Of a stretch of DNA of 5,206 nucleotides, positions 1 through 5,206 are shown piece by piece. Source of the DNA: Bacteroidales bacterium. Its GTDB lineage: Bacteria > Bacteroidota > Bacteroidia > Bacteroidales > UBA932. The notes under the pieces were generated by a model. That model saw only the letters and a program-made list of their open reading frames with translations. It ran no database searches and was not told where the DNA came from. How positions within the stretch are numbered: position 1 is the first letter of the stretch; each line of letters opens with the position of its first letter. Location of the stretch: the NCBI GenBank assembly GCA_016295245.1, contig JAEDLO010000100.1:1-5206 (forward strand). Direction: 5' to 3'. Made by a program: the position numbers and the translations under genes.

Positions 1-21
1 CTGAACCTAATAATCAAGACA

Positions 22-1542
22 ATGCCGGAAATCAAAGGTAAGATATCCCAAATCATCGGCCCTGTTGTAGATGTTCATTTCGACATCGACAACAGCAAGG
101 CTACTTCCATACTTCCGAACATCCACGATGCCCTCAAACTGACCAGACCGGGCGGCGGCACCCTCATAATCGAGGTGCAGCAGCACATCGGCGAAGATAC
201 CGTCAGGTGCGTCGCTATGGACTCCACGGACGGCCTCAAAAGGGGACTGGAGGTCATCCCTACGGGTGGTGCCATCTCTATGCCCGTGGGTAGCCAGATC
301 AGGGGCCGCGTGATGAATGTGACCGGGGACTCCATCGACGGTCTCGGCACGCTCGACAACTCCGACTCGCTCCCTATCCACCGCGAGCCACCGAAGTTCG
401 AGGACCTGACCACCTCCCAGGAAGTCCTCTACACCGGCATCAAGGTCATCGACCTGCTCGAGCCTTACCTCAAGGGCGGAAAGATCGGCCTGTTTGGTGG
501 CGCTGGCGTGGGCAAGACCGTGCTCATCAAAGAGCTTATCAACAATATTGCTAAGAAACATAACGGATTCTCGGTCTTCGCCGGAGTGGGCGAGCGTACC
601 CGCGAGGGCAACGACCTGCTGCGCGAGATGATAGAGTCCGGGGTAATCAGATACGGCGAAGAGTTCACCAAGTCTATGGAGGAAGGTCATTGGGACCTCT
701 CCAAAGTGGACCTCAAGGAGCTCGAGAAGTCGCAGGTTGCGATGGTCTTCGGCCAGATGAACGAGCCTCCGGGAGCGCGTAGTTCAGTGGCCCTGTCCGG
801 CCTCACCCTGGCGGAGTCCTTCCGCGACAACACTTCGGCCTCCGGCCCTAAGGACATCCTCTTCTTCATCGACAACATCTTCCGTTTCACCCAGGCGGGT
901 TCGGAGGTGTCCGCCCTTCTGGGACGTATGCCTTCAGCCGTGGGCTACCAGCCTACCCTGGCGACCGAAATGGGCCAGATGCAGGAGCGAATCACCTCCA
1001 CCAAGAACGGCTCCATTACCTCCGTGCAGGCGGTTTACGTGCCTGCGGATGACCTTACCGACCCGGCGCCGGCAACAACCTTCTCCCACCTCGACGCGAC
1101 CACCGTGCTCAGTCGAAAAATCACCGAGCTGGGCATCTACCCTGCCGTAGATCCGCTTGAGTCCACTTCCCGCATCCTTGACCCGAACATCGTGGGCCAG
1201 GACCACTACGATACAGCCCAAAGGGTAAAGCAGATACTCCAGCGCAACAAGGAGCTGCAGGACATCATCGCCATCCTGGGTATGGACGAGCTCTCGGACG
1301 AGGACAAGCTCACCGTCAACAGGGCCCGCAGGGTGCAGCGTTTTCTCTCCCAGCCGTTCGCCGTCGCCGAGCAGTTCACCGGCGTACCGGGCGTGATGGT
1401 GGACATTCAGGATACAATCCGCGGTTTCAATATGATACTCGACGGCGAGGTTGACCACCTGCCTGAACAGGCCTTCCTCAATGTGGGCACGATAGAAGAT
1501 GCAATCAAAAAGGGCGAAGCCCTGCTCGCAAGCGCAAAATAA
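22..1542 (+). CDS. atpD: F1Fo ATP synthase subunit beta (catalytic)
   Basis: This is the catalytic subunit of the F1 head, which makes or hydrolyses ATP at the cytoplasmic face of the inner membrane (EC 7.1.2.2). It is 506 residues, longer than the roughly 460 of E. coli. Seen in the sequence: an N-terminal beta-barrel (about 1-85); the P-loop GGAGVGKT at 159-166; the catalytic-glutamate motif GERTREGN at 190-197 with Glu191; GQMNEPPGAR at 244-253; the Walker B aspartate at 284; the adenine-stacking Tyr373 in GIYPAVDP; and the lever DELSDED at 422-428. Residues about 204-241 are some 27 longer than in E. coli, an insertion I recall from Bacteroidota beta subunits. The ATG at 22 gives the usual N-terminus; the frame stays open to the window edge, so the upstream stop is not seen. 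No Shine-Dalgarno is visible. It is the first gene of the run, and its promoter would lie outside the window. Confidence 0.98.
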   Translation: MPEIKGKISQIIGPVVDVHFDIDNSKATSILPNIHDALKLTRPGGGTLIIEVQQHIGEDTVRCVAMDSTDGLKRGLEVIPTGGAISMPVGSQIRGRVMNVTGDSIDGLGTLDNSDSLPIHREPPKFEDLTTSQEVLYTGIKVIDLLEPYLKGGKIGLFGGAGVGKTVLIKELINNIAKKHNGFSVFAGVGERTREGNDLLREMIESGVIRYGEEFTKSMEEGHWDLSKVDLKELEKSQVAMVFGQMNEPPGARSSVALSGLTLAESFRDNTSASGPKDILFFIDNIFRFTQAGSEVSALLGRMPSAVGYQPTLATEMGQMQERITSTKNGSITSVQAVYVPADDLTDPAPATTFSHLDATTVLSRKITELGIYPAVDPLESTSRILDPNIVGQDHYDTAQRVKQILQRNKELQDIIAILGMDELSDEDKLTVNRARRVQRFLSQPFAVAEQFTGVPGVMVDIQDTIRGFNMILDGEVDHLPEQAFLNVGTIEDAIKKGEALLASAK

Positions 1543-1548
1543 GCAAAG

Positions 1549-1800
1549 ATGGCAGACAAACTCCTGACACTCAAGGTCCTCACCCCGGAAGGCACGGCCT
1601 ACGAAGGCAAGGTGCAGGCAGTCTTCCTGCCGGGCGCCGAATGCCCCTTCGAAGTCCTCTCCGGCCACGCCCCGATAATCTCCACCCTCAGCGCCGGAGC
1701 CATCCGCTACCGCGTTGACGGCAAGGAGGAGACCATCGCAATCCGCAGCGGCGTCGCAAGGGTGCTCGACAACGAAATCAGGGTCTGCGCCGACATATAG
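1549..1800 (+). CDS. atpC: F1Fo ATP synthase subunit epsilon, short form
   Basis: Epsilon sits on the rotor foot, linking gamma to the c-ring. The 83 residues match only the N-terminal beta-sandwich domain of the family: a start of the type KLLTLKVLTPEG, the conserved SGHAPIIS loop near 38-45, a strand with IRYRVDG, and a final VLDNEIRVCADI. E. coli epsilon is about 139 residues, and its last 50 or so form two helices that can extend into F1 and block ATP hydrolysis. Here the reading frame ends where those helices should begin, and atpB starts 5 bases later, so no hidden remainder fits. The gene starts 6 bases after the atpD stop. Short epsilons are, as far as I recall, usual in Bacteroidales, so I read this as the native form and not a broken gene. 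Confidence 0.95.
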   Translation: MADKLLTLKVLTPEGTAYEGKVQAVFLPGAECPFEVLSGHAPIISTLSAGAIRYRVDGKEETIAIRSGVARVLDNEIRVCADI

Positions 1801-1805
1801 ACACG

Positions 1806-2846
1806 ATGAGAAAGCTGAAATTCATACTCCTGACGCTTCTTGCGCTTCTGCCTGCCCGCCTGCAGGCGGAGGAGCTGGATATGGACACATATCTGTTCAG
1901 CCACATCAACGACGCCTATTCCTGGCACATCACGACCGTAAACGGCCACCACGTAAGCATCCCGCTCCCCGTCATTCTCTACAGCAAGGAGAGCGGCTTC
2001 CATCTCTTCAGCTCCGCCCGCCTCGCCCACGAGGGCAGCTCCTACCGTGGCTTCACCATAGCCCCGGCGGGTCAGAAATGGGAAAACAAGATAGTCGAGC
2101 AGCAGCCCGACGGCTCCGTCACACGCCCGCTTGACCTCTCCATCACCAAGAACGTCCTGGGTCTGATGATAAACGGCCTGCTTCTCGTAGTCATAGTGCT
2201 GCTTACCGCACGCTGGTACCGCCGCCACGACGCGATGAAGGAAGCTCCGCGCGGCCTTCCGGGCATAATGGAAATGATAATCACGATGGTCGAAGACGAC
2301 ATTATCAAGGACAGCATAGGCAAGGACTACAAGCGTTACTCGCCTTACCTGCTGACCGCCTTCTTCTTCATCTTCATAAACAACCTTATGGGCATCGTGC
2401 CGTTCTTCCCGGGCGGCGCCAACACCACCGGCAACATAGCCGTAACCCTCGTTCTCGCCATCTGCACCTTCCTGGCAGTCAACCTCTTCGGCAACAAGCA
2501 CTACTGGAAGGACATCCTGTGGCCGGACGTCCCGATGGCAATCAAATGCCCTCTGCCGCTGATGCCACTTATTGAAATCGTCGGCATCTTTACCAAGCCT
2601 TTCAGCCTTATGGTCAGGCTCTTCGCGAACATCCTCGCAGGCCACTGCATGATTCTGGGCGTGGTCGCCGTAATCTTCCTGACGGCCGAGCTGGGAGCGG
2701 CGATGAATGCGGGTATGACCGTGGTTGCCGTTTGCCTGGGCGTGTTTATGGACATCCTTGAGCTTCTGGTGGCCTTCATCCAGGCTTATGTGTTCACGAT
2801 GCTTTCCGCCGTCTTCATCGGGCTGTCGCGGCAGGAGGGCGAATAA
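1806..2846 (+). CDS. atpB: F1Fo ATP synthase subunit a, with signal peptide
   Basis: Subunit a is the membrane stator that carries the two proton half-channels next to the c-ring. It has 346 residues against 271 in E. coli. The N-terminus looks like a signal peptide: positive MRKLK, a hydrophobic core to about residue 16, and a likely cleavage after LQA at 19-21. A hydrophilic stretch (22 to about 112) that should face the periplasm follows. Membrane segments are near 116-135, 181-200, 208-228, 250-295 (a long or paired helix) and 303-340. The essential arginine is Arg271 in MVRLFANILAGH, and the conserved helix glutamine is Gln326. His280 and Glu319 occupy the places of E. coli Glu219 and His245, the swapped pair found in many species. 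It starts 5 bases after the atpC stop. An ATG at codon 26 follows a GGAGGAG-like run but would remove the signal peptide, so I keep the first ATG. Confidence 0.96.
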   Translation: MRKLKFILLTLLALLPARLQAEELDMDTYLFSHINDAYSWHITTVNGHHVSIPLPVILYSKESGFHLFSSARLAHEGSSYRGFTIAPAGQKWENKIVEQQPDGSVTRPLDLSITKNVLGLMINGLLLVVIVLLTARWYRRHDAMKEAPRGLPGIMEMIITMVEDDIIKDSIGKDYKRYSPYLLTAFFFIFINNLMGIVPFFPGGANTTGNIAVTLVLAICTFLAVNLFGNKHYWKDILWPDVPMAIKCPLPLMPLIEIVGIFTKPFSLMVRLFANILAGHCMILGVVAVIFLTAELGAAMNAGMTVVAVCLGVFMDILELLVAFIQAYVFTMLSAVFIGLSRQEGE

Positions 2847-2873
2847 TCGATAATCACTAAATTGTTTTTCAAT
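2847..2873 (+). promoter_or_regulatory. A/T-rich translation-initiation leader of atpE
   Basis: This 27-base gap is the longest in the operon, and 21 of its 27 bases are A or T, in sharp contrast to the GC-rich genes around it. It contains TAATCACTAAATTG followed by a T-run and ends directly at the preferred ATG of atpE. It has no Shine-Dalgarno. A/T-rich, unstructured leaders favour initiation in Bacteroidota, and the E. coli atpE gene is known to have its own enhancer upstream, because c is needed in about ten copies per enzyme. A similar role here is inference. I do not see a full Bacteroidota -33/-7 promoter in it. Confidence 0.45.
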
Positions 2874-3125
2874 ATGTTACTTTTTTCAACACTTCTTCAG
2901 GCAGCGGCAGGCCTTTCACTCGGAAAGGTCGGCGCATCGCTGGGTGCAGCCATCGCGGCATTCGCAGCAGCATTCGGTATCTCAAAGATCGGTAAGGCTT
3001 CCATCGAGGCCGGCGCACGCCAGCCTGAGCAGGCAGGCCACTACCGTATGACCGCCATCATCATCAGCGCGCTCATCGAGGGTGCTTGTCTTTTCGCAAT
3101 CGTAGTCTGCATTATCGCGAAGTAA
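2874..3125 (+). CDS. atpE: F1Fo ATP synthase subunit c (proteolipid rotor ring)
   Basis: Subunit c forms the proton-driven ring of Fo. I choose the ATG at 2874, giving 83 residues that begin MLLFSTLLQ, as in related c subunits. A TTG at 2862 in the same frame would add only MFFN and lies inside the A/T-rich leader. The protein is a two-helix hairpin: helix 1 about 14-40, the polar loop with Arg49-Gln50-Pro51 that contacts gamma/epsilon, and helix 2 about 58-81. Glu69 in ALIEGA is the ion-carrying carboxylate. The residue after it is Gly, and the Ser/Thr-Tyr set of sodium-binding rings is absent, so protons are the likely ion. The usual GxGxGxG packing motif of helix 1 reads A31-A-A33-F-G35-I-S37, partly alanine, which may affect ring size. 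The first codons are A/T-rich, fitting high expression. Confidence 0.96.
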   Translation: MLLFSTLLQAAAGLSLGKVGASLGAAIAAFAAAFGISKIGKASIEAGARQPEQAGHYRMTAIIISALIEGACLFAIVVCIIAK

Positions 3126-3128
3126 GCT

Positions 3129-3632
3129 ATGTCGCTCATCACTCCGGATTTCGGTCTGCTTTTCTGGATGACCCTGATTTTCGGGATCGTGTTCTTCGTG
3201 CTCGCGAAGTTCGGTTTCCCTGCAATCACGGGGATGGTCGAGAAACGCAGCGGCAAGATTGAGGACTCGCTGCGCAAGGCTGACGAGGCCGAAAAGAAAC
3301 TTGCCTCCATTGCCCGGGAGCAGGAGCGCTTGCTCGAAGAGGCGCACCTGGAGCAGAGCCGTATTCTCAAGGAAGCAAGCGAAGCCCGCGAGAAGATAAT
3401 CTCAACGGCCAAGGAAGAGGCTTCCCGCGAGGCGGAAAAGATCTTCAATACCGCCAAGACCCAGATTGAAGCGGAGCGCGAAAGCGCGATCCGCGACATC
3501 CGCCACCAGGTCTCGCTCATTTCCCTTGAACTGGCGGAGAAAGTAATCCGCAAAAAGCTCGAGGACGGCAACGAGCAGCTCGCCCTCCTGGACAGGATGG
3601 TTGATGAGGCCTCAAAGACAAGATTGAATTAG
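3129..3632 (+). CDS. atpF: F1Fo ATP synthase subunit b (peripheral stalk)
   Basis: Subunit b is the membrane-anchored stalk that, as a dimer, links subunit a to delta and alpha and resists rotation. The 167 residues show one N-terminal membrane helix (about 9-29, LLFWMTLIFGIVFFVLAKF), then a KFGFPAITGMVEKR junction, matching the family segment where the chain leaves the membrane. From about 40 to 150 it is a long charged helix rich in E, K, A and R with heptad-like spacing, typical of the b coiled coil. The C-terminal part (LISLELAEKVIRKKL, about 130-144) resembles the delta-binding end of the family. Length is near the E. coli b (156). Only one b gene is seen, which suggests a homodimer. It starts 3 bases after atpE stops, and its own stop codon abuts the atpH start. 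Confidence 0.95.
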   Translation: MSLITPDFGLLFWMTLIFGIVFFVLAKFGFPAITGMVEKRSGKIEDSLRKADEAEKKLASIAREQERLLEEAHLEQSRILKEASEAREKIISTAKEEASREAEKIFNTAKTQIEAERESAIRDIRHQVSLISLELAEKVIRKKLEDGNEQLALLDRMVDEASKTRLN

Positions 3633-4112
3633 ATGAACACGGGAATCATATCTTCCAGATACGCCAAGGCGCTGCTCCTCTACTGCGAAAGCACGGGAGG
3701 AGGGGAGAAGGTCGCCGCCCAGGTCCGCAGCATACTTGCGAACCCGGAGCAGCTCAAGAGCGAACAACTCCAGCCCGAGCTCCAGCGCTTCGTCTCCTTG
3801 CTGATTGAAAACGGCAGGGTAGCCGACGTGCGTCTCTACTTGCACAGCTTTCTGGAGATGTACCACGCTTCCCGGGGCATCAAGTTGGTCCACCTGAGCA
3901 CCTGCGTGGCTGCACCCGGTCTGGAAGACAGGCTGCGTGTGCTGCTCGAAAAGGAATTCGGCTGCAAGGTCATCTTCGAAACGGAAGTGGACCCTTCGCT
4001 GATCGGCGGCTTCACCCTCCAGGTCGGAGACAGGATGCTTGACGCAAGCGTGCGCAGGCAGCTGGAGAAGATACGCCGTGAGTTCGTCATCGAAAACAAC
4101 AGATTGGTATAA
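3633..4112 (+). CDS. atpH: F1Fo ATP synthase subunit delta (OSCP family)
   Basis: Delta caps the F1 head and joins it to the b stalk. The protein has 159 residues; E. coli delta has 177. The N-terminal helical domain begins with the family signature SRYAKALLLY (8-17). The C-terminal domain carries the well conserved OSCP segment at 120-142 (DPSLIGGFTLQVGDRMLDAS then VRR), followed by a basic helix QLEKIRREF. Against E. coli from memory, about 20 residues are missing around 35-52, within the N-terminal helix bundle that binds the alpha N-termini, so one helix is probably shortened. The ATG follows the atpF stop with no gap, so translational coupling is plausible. No Shine-Dalgarno is visible. 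The subunit is among the least conserved, but the C-terminal signature and operon place make the call firm. Confidence 0.94.
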   Translation: MNTGIISSRYAKALLLYCESTGGGEKVAAQVRSILANPEQLKSEQLQPELQRFVSLLIENGRVADVRLYLHSFLEMYHASRGIKLVHLSTCVAAPGLEDRLRVLLEKEFGCKVIFETEVDPSLIGGFTLQVGDRMLDASVRRQLEKIRREFVIENNRLV

Positions 4113-4118
4113 AACACT

Positions 4119-5206
4119 ATGGCGCAAAATACAATCAAAGCTAGTGAAATCTCCGAAATCCTTCTGGACCAGCTCCGGGGGATAGACAACGGCCTCAAAT
4201 ATGAGGAGGTCGGCACTACCCTGACCGTCAGCGACGGCGTCGCGCGCATCTACGGCCTCGTGGGTGCGGAGGCCGGCGAACTGCTCGAATTCGACAGCGG
4301 CGTGAAAGCCGTTGCGATGAACCTTGAGCAGGACAACGTCGGCGCGGTGCTCCTCGGCCCTACCGATATGGTAAAGGAGGGGATGAAGGTCCACCGCCTC
4401 GGCACCATCGCCAGCATAGCAGTGGGCGAGGGCCTGGTCGGCCGCGTGGTCGATCCTATCGGCACCCCGCTTGACGGCCTCGGCCCTGTCGGGGGCGAAA
4501 CCGTGCGTATGCCGCTTGAGCGCAAGGCTCCCGGCGTCATTTTCCGCGAGCCGGTGACCGAGCCGCTCCAGACCGGCCTCAAGGCTATCGACGCGATGGT
4601 CCCTATCGGCCGCGGCCAGCGTGAGCTGATTATCGGCGACCGCCAGACGGGCAAGACCGCCATCGCCATCGACACCATCATCAACCAGCGCGAGGAGTTC
4701 CTCAAGGGCAAGCCGGTGTACTGCATCTATGTAGCCATCGGCCAGAAGGGCTCGACCGTCGCCTCCATCGTCCAGACCCTGCGCGCCAAGGGTGCAATGG
4801 AGTACACGACCGTCGTCGCCGCGACTGCTGCCGATCCTGCCGCGCTCCAATATTTCGCCCCGTTTGCGGGTGCCGCTATCGGCGAGTACTTCCGCGACAC
4901 GGGCCGTCACGCCCTGGTAGTCTTCGATGACCTCTCCAAGCAGGCCGTCGCCTACCGCGAGGTATCGCTCATCCTGCGCCGCCCTTCCGGCCGCGAGGCT
5001 TACCCGGGCGACGTGTTCTACCTCCATTCGCGCCTGCTCGAGCGCGCTGCCAAGATCATCAGCCAACAGGAGGTCGCCGAGCAGATGAATGACCTTCCTG
5101 ACTGCCTCAAGGGCAAGGTGAAGGCCGGCGGCTCGCTTACCGCCCTGCCTATCATCGAGACCCAGGCGGGCGACGTGTCCGCCTACATCCCGACCAACGT
5201 GATTTC
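4119..5206 (+). CDS. atpA: F1Fo ATP synthase subunit alpha, 3' end cut by window
   Basis: Alpha alternates with beta in the F1 hexamer and carries the non-catalytic nucleotide sites plus the arginine finger. My translation from ATG 4119 stays open for 362 full codons and runs off the window; about 150-170 residues should be missing. Seen: N-terminal IKASEISEILLDQL, the barrel motif VSDGVARIYGL (37-47), the P-loop GDRQTGKT at 173-180, AIGQKGSTVA near 206-215, the Walker B region LVVFDDLSKQ (266-275), REAYPGDVFYLHSRLLERAAK (292-312), and SLTALPIIETQAGDVSAYIP near 339-358. Between LLERAAK and GGSLTALP lies an extra stretch of about 24 residues (313-336). The arginine finger would lie just past the edge. 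It starts 6 bases after the atpH stop with an A-rich leader (TAAAACACT) and no Shine-Dalgarno. Gamma (atpG) is expected next. Confidence 0.97.
   Translation, partial: MAQNTIKASEISEILLDQLRGIDNGLKYEEVGTTLTVSDGVARIYGLVGAEAGELLEFDSGVKAVAMNLEQDNVGAVLLGPTDMVKEGMKVHRLGTIASIAVGEGLVGRVVDPIGTPLDGLGPVGGETVRMPLERKAPGVIFREPVTEPLQTGLKAIDAMVPIGRGQRELIIGDRQTGKTAIAIDTIINQREEFLKGKPVYCIYVAIGQKGSTVASIVQTLRAKGAMEYTTVVAATAADPAALQYFAPFAGAAIGEYFRDTGRHALVVFDDLSKQAVAYREVSLILRRPSGREAYPGDVFYLHSRLLERAAKIISQQEVAEQMNDLPDCLKGKVKAGGSLTALPIIETQAGDVSAYIPTNVI

Noticed and set aside
1..21. Promoter or upstream gene before atpD
   Set aside because: Only 21 bases are available; no promoter elements or stop codon of another gene can be recognised there.
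934..1668. A 244-residue open frame on the - strand opposite atpD
   Set aside because: Same reason: a composition-driven shadow of a conserved gene with no independent support.
1867..1883. GGCGGAGGAGCTGGATATG inside atpB as an alternative start at codon 26
   Set aside because: It would delete the signal peptide, which is well formed and starts at an ATG 5 bases after the previous stop. The G-rich run is simply the codons for AEEL.
1715..2134. A 139-residue + strand frame spanning the atpC-atpB junction
   Set aside because: It overlaps both genes out of frame, and its product is rich in P, R, S and H with no family resemblance. It is not the missing atpI-like gene, which would have hydrophobic segments.
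1707..2645. A 312-residue open frame on the - strand opposite atpC and atpB
   Set aside because: It lies opposite clear genes, is rich in E, V, A, D and R from reading GC-rich codons backwards, and has no start signal or recognisable domain.
2847..2873. A possible internal promoter before atpE
   Set aside because: TAAATTG only partly resembles the Bacteroidota -7 element TAnnTTTG, and there is no fitting -33 element in the GC-rich end of atpB.
4373..4385. AAGGAGGGGATG inside atpA, resembling a Shine-Dalgarno plus start
   Set aside because: It encodes conserved alpha residues (VKEGMK) in frame, and Bacteroidota do not depend on Shine-Dalgarno sequences. No gene needs it.
3612..5066. A 484-residue open frame on the - strand across atpH and atpA
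   Set aside because: It is antisense to two well conserved genes, and its product has no motif I recognise and a low-complexity D/A/R/L-rich look typical of the antisense of GC-rich coding sequence.

Overview
The window holds most of one F-type (F1Fo) ATP synthase operon. Seven genes lie head to tail on the + strand: atpD, atpC, atpB, atpE, atpF, atpH and the first part of atpA. The intergenic gaps are 0 to 27 bases, and I see no promoter, terminator, RNA gene, mobile element, repeat array or CRISPR. Coding density is close to complete. Only the first 21 bases, the short gaps and the 3' cut edge are not inside a complete gene.

The source is most likely a GC-rich member of the Bacteroidota, probably Bacteroidales. 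Four things point there: the order beta-epsilon first, then a-c-b-delta-alpha; a beta subunit of about 506 residues with an extra stretch after its catalytic loop; an epsilon of only 83 residues; and an a subunit with a cleavable-looking signal peptide and a periplasmic extension. Shine-Dalgarno sequences are also absent before the starts, which have A/T-rich leaders, as is usual in that phylum. Base composition is clearly G+C-rich with C/G-ending codons, unlike AT-richer Bacteroides. I cannot name a genus.

Layout: 22-1800 encodes the catalytic beta subunit and the short epsilon rotor subunit. 1806-3125 encodes the membrane proton path (a and c). 3129-4112 encodes the peripheral stalk (b and delta). 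4119 to the edge encodes alpha. Gamma (atpG) is not seen and would be expected just downstream, beyond the window. Together the products form alpha3-beta3-gamma-delta-epsilon on ab2c(n). Proton flow between a and c turns the c-ring and the gamma/epsilon stalk, while b and delta hold alpha3-beta3 still.

I found no new biological system. The points worth a second look are inside known subunits: an epsilon lacking the C-terminal inhibitory helices; a c-subunit whose glycine-rich helix motif is partly changed to alanine (AxAxGxS); insertions in beta and alpha; a secretory-type N-terminus on subunit a; a delta shorter than usual; no AtpI-like gene between atpC and atpB; and a 27-base A/T-rich leader just before the highly demanded c subunit.
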